Below, in pieces: positions 56,210 to 64,000 of a stretch of 64,000 nucleotides of DNA. This stretch comes from Orientallactaga sibirica (Eukaryota > Chordata > Mammalia > Rodentia > Dipodidae). Under the pieces are notes generated by a model. It searched no databases and was not told where the DNA came from. It was given only the letters and a program-made list of their open reading frames with translations. The stretch lies in contig JAEOAD010000031.1 in NCBI GenBank assembly GCA_036365145.1, positions 9,768,001 through 9,832,000 of the forward strand, given 5' to 3'. The translations under genes were made by a program, and so were the position numbers. Each line of letters opens with the position of its first letter. Positions within the stretch are counted from its first letter, which is position 1.

Positions 56210-57100
56210 TCTCATGTTCTAAGGAAGCCAACATGATGGATAACAGATGTTCTTTGACATACTATGTCCATTTATCACACATCAACACCAATCCTACTAA
56301 CAGCCCCTTTCCCATATGTCACTGTCAGCTTTTACATGGCCTCAATGCATCAAAAAGAAATGGTTTAATACAATGTGCTATATCCCCGAGTCACGACTCA
56401 GTGGAAGGGGTTAGTATGTGGAGCTCTCTCTCCTTTCCAGCTTTTGTGCTTGTTTCAACTGATTCCTGTTGCTGATAAATGGAAGAATGGACTCATTTGA
56501 GGTCAACTGGCGGGAAAAATCAACCACAAAATTCTGGTCCATGCTGGACAAAAACAGGCATTTTGTTGTGATATAGGAGACTAGAAATATAGGCTGCACT
56601 GTATGATTGCACTTTTGAGCAGGTGCTTCCTGTTTTCTGTGGAGTGTGAGGTGTGACATGGTTGACAATTAGGAACATTCAGTGGTGAAGCTCCATCTAT
56701 CCAAACTGACATGGGGGTGAACTGCTCATGTTTCCAAATAGATGGACTTTACTGTATCGGCCAGAAGGAAGTTGCCCTCATCAAACTTTCTCTGATGGCT
56801 ACTTCTGCATTGGCCAAACCAAAAGAGTTTCAAGGTGTTCTTTGTTATACCTCATTATCTCAGAAGTATTACCATAGCAACAAGTCACATTTTGTGAGTA
56901 CCAATTGAATTCACAAGTTCTCATACTATAAGCGTCTGCATGTTCATATCACCTTGACATACTCCCCACTAGTATGATCATTTTTCAGGGGCATGGTCTT
57001 CTGGTTATATTCAGTAATCTTGTGATTTTCACTTGACCCTGGAAGCCTTTGCTTGAAGTCTTACTCACTCCTATGGGAAGCATATAAAATGAAGTACACA
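56210..57100. other. Unassigned sequence
   Basis: No named repeat or exon. ORFs at 56,233-56,475, 56,411-56,668 and 56,711-56,908 lack domains. Confidence 0.5.
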
Positions 57101-57106
57101 GTGGGA

Positions 57107-57351
57107 CAGGCTGAGTATCTTGTATCTGAACTGCTGGGAACCAGAAGTATTTTACAATTTTTAAAATTTATTGATTTGTAAAATTTTGTACACAATAGGC
57201 TGGTGATAATGTCATGTGTTCATAGTGCACATGTATGTCAGCTGTACCTCCTCACTTGAGAACAGGTGTGGCATTCATTACATGAGAAATCATGTTGGCA
57301 CTCAGAAAGTTTCAAATTTTGGATTTTCAAATAAGGGATTTCTTCAACCTG
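57107..57351. mobile_element. TcMar-Tigger-type MITE (MER28/Tigger2-like)
   Basis: The left end CAGGCTGAGTATCTTGTATC and the right end 'AAATAAGGGATTTCTTCAACCTG' form diverged terminal inverted repeats (CAGGCTGA / CAGGTTGA). Inside, 'GCTGGGAACCAGAAGTATTTTAC' and 'GTTGGCACTCAGAAAGTTTCAAATTTTGG' match my memory of MER28. No transposase remains. Confidence 0.7.
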
Positions 57352-58225
57352 CAACAACAGAGCAGACTAACAAATTTATTGACACTCCAACTAAGACATG
57401 CAAAGACCATGTAGGGTTTTACCACATTATAGGTCTATGAGCTGCTATCTGACTGGATGAGAAAAAAATTTAAATTTCAATTATAGCCATCTCAGTTTTT
57501 TTCTGGTTTAAATTGTTTGGACAATTAAAACAATAGATAGGGAGATTGAATCTAACCAGAGTTACTTTGTTAAAGCTCTTTTCTTCCCTCGATCTTCTTC
57601 CCAAGATGATAAAATGAACCACAAAGCTATGATGATAAGGCAGCCTCTGGTCTTGAACTGGCCCACTGGTTACAAAGGGCTGAGCTGGCATTTGTATTCA
57701 ACTGGTTTACTATGAATGGACATTCCTAAAGAAAAGAGTGATAGAAGTAATTAAGAGTAAAGAAAAAAGAAGGTGACATCACCAGAATTTCCATCCATCT
57801 GACCTCACATGTGAGCTAGGAGTCCATACAGTACCACCAGTACTCATGAAAGCCAATCTGAAGGCCTACATGCCCTGCCACCACTGGTCATGATAAGAGA
57901 CACAGAGACTGACTGCGGGGAAGAGCTGGGAGGCATCATGACTCCTGCCTGCTGAGCCCATTGCTCCAAAGATAAGCAAGGTTACGTGTTCTATGAGATT
58001 CTGAAGAGGGACACGTCGGTCAATAAGGGAGATTCATACAAGTTGGCAACAGCAACCAGAACACTGTCCTTGGTCAGTCCATGATGCTGGGTAGCCTTGG
58101 TGATTGGGAGAAGGACATAAAAACAGAAAAAGAAAAAGTAGCTAGTTATCTGCACCCTGTCCTCACTCTCAAGACAAAGGCTCTTGTTTCTTTGATTGTT
58201 TTTTAAACAGAACTGTATCTGAAAT
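57352..58225. other. Unassigned sequence
   Basis: No named repeat. A minus ORF (57,470-57,691) has no domain. Confidence 0.5.
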
Positions 58226-58230
58226 CTTTT

Positions 58231-58450
58231 CTTATTTATTTATTTAAGAATGACAGACAGAGAGAGAAACAGGCAGATAGAAAGAGAAAGAATGGTTGTG
58301 CCAGGTGCTTCCTGCCACTGCAAACAAACTCCAGATGCATGTGCCACCTTGTGCAACTGGTTTATGTGGATCCTGGGGAATCAAGCCCCAAACCAGGGTC
58401 CTTAGGCTTCACAGGCAAGCAATTAACCACTAAGCCATTTCTCCAGGCCT
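58231..58450 (-). mobile_element. Lineage SINE
   Basis: TTATTTATTTATTTAAGAATG tail, a GA region, 'CTCCAGATGCATGTGCCACC', and CCATTTCTCCAGGCC head side. Confidence 0.94.
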
Positions 58451-58498
58451 GTTTATTTGAATTTTAAAGGAAAATGGGTTACAAAAGGTGAAGAGAGT

Positions 58499-59039
58499 GT
58501 TGTAATATGAATGTGAACATATGCCATCCATAGCCTGAGGTATTTGTTTTTTGAAATATTTTATTCTTATTTATTAGAGACAGAGAGGGGGAGAGAGAGA
58601 GTGAGGATGGGCACACCAGGGCCTCTAGCCACTGCAAATGCACTCCAGATGCATGTGCCACTATGTGCATGTGGCTTACATGGAACTTGAAGAATCGAAC
58701 CTGGGTCCTTAGGCTTTGCAGGCATGCACTTTAACCGCTAAGCTATCTCACCAGCACCACCTGAGGTATTTTTGAATAGGCTTATAACTTTAGTCTCCAG
58801 AAATCTGCTGGAGGAGGTGTCACTGGGGGTGGATCTTTAGTCCATCCCTAAGGGGCATTCAGGAAAATTGGAGCTCTGTCGGCGTGTACTGCCTGTTTGG
58901 TGATGTATTCCTCCCATGGATCTATGGAAGTGAGCCAGCTTCTTCCGCCATGATGGAACTTGCCCTGGATTCTATAAGCCTGAAATAAACACTTTCCTTC
59001 CATAAGCTGCTTCTGGTGGGGTGTTTGCCCAGCAACACA
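58499..59039 (+). mobile_element. Solo LTR, MaLR/ORR1-like, split by a SINE
   Basis: Starts TGTTGTAATATGAATGTGAAC at 58,499, continues after the SINE as 'TTTGAATAGGCTTATAAC', 'GGAGGAGGTGTCACTGGGGGTGG', 'CGCCATGATGGAACTTGCCCTGG', 'GCCTGAAATAAACAC', and ends at about GCCCAGCAACACA. Same family order as 34,328-34,714. Confidence 0.78.
58551..58757 (-). mobile_element. Lineage SINE nested in an LTR
   Basis: ATTTTATTCTTATTTATTAGAG tail, 'CACTCCAGATGCATGTGCCAC', and CTATCTCACCAGCACC head side. Flanked by CCTGAGGTATTT on both sides (about 58,534 and 58,760). Confidence 0.95.
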
Positions 59040-59309
59040 ATGGTCACGATTTTGAAATTTAAGGGCAAAGCAGTGAAGAGTGGGCACTGTGCTGGTGTGA
59101 CCCAAGGGAGGTGGGATGACTGCCAGCAAAGCTGACAATTTTCAGCCTTAATTCTCCTTCCAAATCCCATTTACCATGGTCTACTTCATAGAGTCGTGGT
59201 GACACTGAGTGAAAGAAGAGAAAGTAGCTTGCCAACAATGGAAGACCTAAAGTGGTCTTCAATCATTATTGTTATTACCAAAAGCAATATTTAAAAATAT
59301 GCCTTATAA

Positions 59310-59675
59310 TGCTTTATATTGATTGTCAATGTGACAGGACCTGGAATGAATTGTGAAGGAGTTTGTAGATTATGTTGGCCTCTGTGCATATCTATGAGAG
59401 ATGATCTTAATTAGCTTGATTGTAGTCGGGAGACCCCATCTTTACCGGGGACATCTCTGTGGGCTGTGGTGGATGATATTTAAAAGGAGAAAGCTAACAG
59501 AGCAGCAGCTGATTGTTCTCTGCTTCCTCAAGGTAGATTGAACATGACCAGCTGTCTCAAGCTCCTACCACCATGATAGATTGTAACCTGGAACAATAAG
59601 CTGAAATAAACCCTTCTTCACTTAAACTGATTTTTGTCAGGCATTTTTGTCTCAGCAAGAAGTTGACTAACATAT
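59310..59675 (+). mobile_element. LTR-like retroposon, family uncertain
   Basis: 'TATTGATTGTCAATGTGACAGGACCTGGAAT' in pieces, 'TTAATTAGCTTGATTG', 'TAAAAGGAGAAAGCTAACAGAGCAGCAG', 'GTCTCAAGCTCCTACCACCATGATAG', 'AATAAGCTGAAATAAACCC' and 'TTTTGTCTCAGCAAGAAGTTGACTAACA' match a rodent retroposon with an LTR-like end. No inner genes. Confidence 0.65.
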
Positions 59676-59724
59676 GCCATGAGTCAGGCTGTGATTTATG
59701 TTCTCAATTTTTTAAAACCTTTGT

Positions 59725-59850
59725 GAAGCTGATATGACTATATTCTTTCATAAATGAGGACATGGTATCTAAGCAGGATTAACAAATGTACAGAGTGATG
59801 CAGGTGGCAAGGAGCAAAGCAGCACCTGGCATCAGCTCTGTTCCCAGTAC
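59725..59850 (-). mobile_element. MIR SINE, antisense
   Basis: 'CATAAATGAGGACATGG', 'TGATGCAGGTGGCAAGGAGCAAAG' resemble the antisense MIR TACAGATGAGGAAAC and CAGCTGGTAAGTGGCAGAG boxes. Confidence 0.55.
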
Positions 59851-60076
59851 AGGGTGGCACTAAATATATTTAGAGAGAGGAGAAATTTTTATCCTCTCTC
59901 TACTCAGCCTGCTCTAGCAATTTAAAGCCAGGGATTATTTTTTGTTCTTTTTCTCACAGGGTCCCTTTAAACCTCACTGAAAACTGTATACTACCTAACT
60001 GGTACCAGTGAAAACAGATACAGCCTCCTGGCTCTGCACAAATGGGTTGAGGTGAAAAACCCTTTACTTAGGCTCT

Positions 60077-60099
60077 TTTTTTTTTTTTTTTTTTTTTTT
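60077..60099 (-). repeat. Poly(T) run, possible retroposed poly(A)
   Basis: About 22 T. The minus-strand sequence to its right, to about 60,215, leads into the tail like a truncated retrocopy. Parent unknown. Confidence 0.6.
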
Positions 60100-61455
60100 C
60101 CTTTCTCAGCTCCATTGCTCCAAACATCATGTGTTGTGTTACTAGTCAAGTCAGCCTCTGTGGGTGTGACTGCTTTCTTTGATATTCTTTTGAGGTCTTT
60201 AAAACATGTATTCAACTTTCCTTAAGCTACCCTTACATTTCCCTATTCCGGGACTGATTTCACCTCAGCACTAAAAATGCTGCTGGACACTAGGCGACTG
60301 CTCCTAATGGGTTAATCCTTTCACTCCATTCTTTTGCTTCCCCCACCCCAATTCCATCATTATTACATTCATCCTTATGAACTGACCCTCTGGTTGTATA
60401 ACTACTACAGGTAGATTATGGGAAGAAAATCTGCCAGACCCTTTTTTAGCATCAGCAATATAATGTCCCTGTGGACAAGCATGAACACTGGCATTGAGTC
60501 ATTTAGAACCTGTGTTGATGAGGAAGAGAGCTCATACATAGGCTTAATTGCACATGTCCTGAATAACCTCCTATAAGCACAGCTACATTATTGGTACAAC
60601 TTCACTCATATCAACTTATATAGTTCTTGAATATGCTTATCAAATAGAATTAGCTATTAGAAGCACTCTACTATGTTGACTTTTTCTTGTGCATAGAAAT
60701 TGATTCAGCAGAAAGTGGAGAGAAATACTATTTCTTTATCTTTTATGTAGCATGAGGTGTGGAAGACCTTAGTTTCAAAGGTGAAAGACTAGGTCAATAT
60801 GAAAAAAAAGTTTGATTTGGATTCCACTGGTGTAAAAGACTAGTGGTAATCATAGATAGGCATCTAGCTTTGCAATATGACCAGCGAGCACTCTCAGAGT
60901 TATTTCAGCCAAACAGTCATGTGACACAATGACCACACTGAAGACCTGTCTGGAACAATTCTCTGCCAGCAAGGCTTCACTGCTGTTGCCGAGCAGAGTC
61001 TTTCTTGAGTCCTTACAATTGGATGGATGTTTATGGGCCTTTTGTCAACCAAATCTCTAATTCTAAGGTGAGATCTTAGCTCCACCTGCCCCAATCCTCA
61101 CTCTGATTTATAAATCTGACCCCAATATCCAGTCTTGCTACTCTTTGATCGTGTTGTCTAAGCTTGTTTGAACCTCGGATGCTGACTCTGGTGTGTATTG
61201 CATGTAACTCTTAGCATCTTATGTTCTGATAAAAGGTACATTACTCTACCTTTCCTTTCATTTTAACTCTCACAAGAAAGTTTGGGAATTTACTACTATC
61301 TTCTGGCTCCCATTCCTATTGCATCTACACTATGGTATAGCAGGAAGCTATGTGAAAAGCAGTGCTCTCTTCTGAGCTAAGTGTTGAAGATTCATTCTCT
61401 TGCTATTTGACTTGGGAAAAAAAGTTGGACCCATTCCTTTATTTATATTTTTATA
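60100..61455. other. Unassigned sequence
   Basis: No named repeat or exon. Confidence 0.5.
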
Positions 61456-61459
61456 TGTG

Positions 61460-61629
61460 TATGTGTGTGAAACATAAGTGCATATGTGTGGGGGTGCATG
61501 TATCTGCACAGGTGCACATGTACATATATTCATGTGTGTATGGTGGCCAAAGGCTGACGTCAGGTATGGTCCTTTATTGCTCCCCATCTTATTTTCTTGA
61601 GACAGGATCTCTTGTTGAACCCAAATCTC

Positions 61630-61665
<36 letters not shown>

Positions 61666-61803
61666 ACAAGCAAAGCAAACTGGTCAGCAAATCCCAAAGT
61701 TTCAGGAACATGCTGAAATGCTCAGCCTTTTTACATGGAAACCAAACATAGATCCTCGTGCTTGTGTGGCCCATACCTTACTCACTTAGCCATCTCCCTA
61801 GCC
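61460..61803 (-). mobile_element. B4-type SINE, antisense, with a 33-T insertion
   Basis: TG-rich start, 'GGTGGCCAAAGGCTGACGTCAGG', 'TTGAGACAGGATCTCTTGTTGAACC', 'CTGGTCAGCAAATCCCA', 'GATCCTCGTGCTTGTG', and GCCATCTCCCTAGCC head side. The usual middle ('CACCGATT.GGCTAGA') is replaced by T33 and GACAAGCAAAGCA. Confidence 0.82.
61632..61664. repeat. Poly(T)33
   Basis: The longest homopolymer in the window, within a B4 element. Confidence 0.98.
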
Positions 61804-61814
61804 TTCAACCATTT

Positions 61815-62000
61815 CTTTTTTAAAATACATTTTATTGACAACCTCCATTCATATTGACAACGTACCTGACCATGATCCCTTCCACCACACCTTTTGTCCC
61901 CCTCCACTAAACACCATCTTCTTTCCAATTAGTCCCTCTTCTATTTTAATGTCCTCTTTGTTATCCTCATATTATGAGCTCCTGTGAGGTCTCATTTCTT
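61815..62000 (-). mobile_element. L1 3' end, antisense
   Basis: 'TTTTTTAAAATACATTTTATTG', 'CCCCCTCCACTAAACACC', 'GTCCCTCTTCTATTTTAATGTCC' and 'TCCTCATATTATGAGC' resemble the complement of dipodid-type L1 3'UTR ends. Confidence 0.6.
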
Positions 62001-62984
62001 TATGAACTAGGAAAAGCAACTTTATGGGTTGGTTACAGAACATAGATGAAATCATGCCTATGCTTAGTACAGTGCCTGAAATAAAATAAGGGTTAATTGT
62101 CATTCATTTTTGATCTCTGTTGTCACTATTAGTCCTTATCTACTGCAGCAGTGAGACATCCACACAGTCAAAGCCACTGGTAACAGACTCTTGATCCTAT
62201 TCTCAATGCTTCCTTTTTTTTTGTTTTTTAAACAAAGATATCTACTTCTGAGCCAGCCAAATAATATATGAACCAATCATGGGTATATTATGTATTTTTT
62301 AGTACTTTTCCAGTTGGGTAGATTCTTTTATTATTTTTATAAATTATTCTATGCCTTTCTCATGGAAATAGCATTAAGATTTCTAACCCAAAAGTCTCAG
62401 ATGCCAATGAATGATTTTCTAAGTATCATTTGCTCTTTTCCTATCATTATTATTCAGCCTATGATCACAGTATCTCCATTTCATAAAAATATAATATGGC
62501 TGCATAAGAATCACAGGCAAATTATGGTGGAAATTAGTCAATAAACTTTTATTATACTGATCCTTAATGCTGTTATTAATATTGAGAAACCTAAAATTAA
62601 TTTCTATTCAGAGTGAGATTTACTGCAGAGGCTCCAGAGACAAAGCAGACTAGAGCACTTACTGAGGTCCCTTCCGGTACCTGTGGGGCTGTGTACACTG
62701 ACATCAGGATCTTCCCCATGTAAACTGGGCATGTTTCTGTTTATATATCCACTCTCGTGTGGGTTGTTTGAGTGAATAAGACATGAGGAAGGACAGCTAT
62801 TAGATAATGGAAGAATTTACTTGTTTCATATAACATGAAGGGAATGTTCCTTCTGGAGAACCATGAAGAAACACAATGATGGGATGACATTGTTGCTTCC
62901 TAGAAATGGTTTTAAAAGCTACAAATTACTATGATTTACTCAGTATTCCAATTCACTTTTCTTTTTTGTATAACTGTTCATGTT
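62001..62984. other. Unassigned sequence; possible old ID at 62,625-62,735
   Basis: 'GCTCCAGAGACAAAGCAGACTAGAGCACTTACTG' is faintly ID/B4-like. Otherwise nothing is named. Confidence 0.4.
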
Positions 62985-63301
62985 TGTGTTTGCGTAGGTG
63001 CACATATGTGCATTTATGCATAGAGACCAGAGGACACCTTTGGGTATTCTTCCCAAAGGAATTTGAAGTGCCATCCACCTTTTTTGGGACAGAACCTCTC
63101 ATTGGCCTGGATCTCACCAAGTAGGCTAGACTGACTTGCCAGTGCATCCCAGTATCCACCTATCACTGTCTCCTCACTGTTAGGATTATAAGTATACCTC
63201 CCCTGTGTTTGGGCTTTTTTATAATGTGAGTTTTGAGGATCAAAATCAGATCTTTGTGCTTGTAAGGTAAGCACTGTACTGACTGAGATATCTCTCTCCT
63301 A
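62985..63301 (-). mobile_element. B4-type SINE, antisense
   Basis: 'GTGCACATATGTGCATTTATGCATAGAGACCAGAGGACACC' in pieces, 'AGTAGGCTAGACTGACTTGCCAG', 'CAGATCTTTGTGCTTGTAAGG' and ACTGAGATATCTCTCTCCTAG head side. Confidence 0.85.
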
Positions 63302-63912
63302 GTATGTCCCTTTCCTTACTCCTGTTTTTGACACTTTTGGCAAACTTAGTTGAGTTCTGCCAATCTGTGTTTGTTTATTCATTTAGGAATTTGTTTATTC
63401 ATTCATTCTTTCAACTGATGATGCATTAAATATTAAACCCCAAAGAATCACAAATGAGCATTATCTTACAAAGATTTTATAGTCTGCTTGGAAAAAAAAA
63501 TTAAGATGTAGCCTGCAATGCCATTCATACGATGATGTAAGAATGGCGCCACCTATGGAGTTTAGCCAGACACCAGCTCTAGCATGGACTGTCTGAGAAC
63601 ATGACATGGGTCAAAAGTGAAATTATCCTACTCACAGTTTTCAAATTTGTGATCTAGGAATGATTTTCAAATACTTAACTAGGCTCACCATTAAAATATC
63701 AGCAAATCTCACACACTGTTTTTGCATTGCCAACTACTCTTGCAAGCTGGGAGCATGTGGGTCTACAGATCTCACAATAACACAGACACATGGGTCTGGA
63801 GAGGAGCTTCTGCCAAGGCACCCCAGAGCTCCTGGTGTAAATTCCAGTCTGACAACAATAGACATGCGTGATTGCACAAGCAAGATATCAAATAGCATAT
63901 AGGTCTCTGTAG
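63302..63912. other. Unassigned sequence
   Basis: No named repeat. Short ORFs on both strands lack domains. Confidence 0.5.
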
Positions 63913-63914
63913 GC

Positions 63915-64000
63915 AGAAGACAATGGAGCATGGCTAACGTACTAGCTCAACCAACAACACACCAGCCTAACAAGCAGAAGGACCTGTATTTAATCCACAG
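63915..64000 (+). mobile_element. Possible ID/B4 SINE head, cut by the window edge
   Basis: 'GCATGGCTAACGTACTAGCTC' and 'CCTAACAAGCAGAAGGACCTGTATTTAATCCACAG' (in pieces) follow the ID order through the B box, then the window ends. Confidence 0.4.

Overview
The window looks like non-coding DNA, intergenic or deep intronic, from a rodent nuclear genome. It shows no CpG island, rRNA gene, prokaryotic gene or convincing protein-coding exon. It is AT-rich and dominated by retroposons. The most frequent element, about 20 copies, is a tRNA-derived SINE whose head reads like GGGCTGGAGAGATGGCTTAG, with a CT-rich 3' part and an AAATAAA-type tail. Together with B1, ID and B4 SINEs this points to a muroid or dipodoid rodent. 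From memory of such sequences, a jerboa (Dipodidae, e.g. Jaculus) is the best fit. All family names here come from recognition by eye, not from a database search.

Layout. 1-2.9 kb: an antisense L1 ORF2 piece, a lineage-specific L1 3'UTR, and an older L1. 3-12 kb: nine SINEs, one of them inside another, plus a sense-strand L1 ORF2 from 9.4 to 11.5 kb. 12.2-13.5 kb: a second L1 3'UTR. 14-18.4 kb: a large GATA array, L1 scraps, an ID element and an LTR. 18.4-33.2 kb is the least repeat-loaded third, with a polypurine tract, a G-rich block, B4 pairs, ancient L2, MIR and MER5 copies and MaLR LTRs. 33.2-34.7 kb: two LTRs, a B1 and two SINEs. 35.8-37.5 kb: a sense L1. 38.2-40.7 kb: the best-preserved L1 ORF2, antisense and split by a SINE. 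40.7-50.9 kb: old L2, MIR, MER5 and L1M copies. 51-54.5 kb: stacked SINE/B1 insertions and a 140-bp local duplication. 55-64 kb: a 128-nt polypyrimidine tract, a Tigger-type DNA transposon, an LTR split by a SINE, and antisense B4 elements.

No genes work together here. The L1 copies are broken ORF2 fragments. The best is translatable only in separate pieces with frame changes, so none is autonomous. The most interesting functional possibility is a long subtype of the lineage SINE that carries a CCACAAGGGGGCGC core resembling the CTCF motif. It is intact in three of four copies, with two on the plus strand facing one on the minus strand. Other points worth checking are a 145/140-bp direct duplication near 52 kb, a 52-bp triplication inside an L1, two sites hit twice by SINEs, and a repeat-free G-rich block near 21 kb that could be regulatory. 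I found no new multi-gene system.
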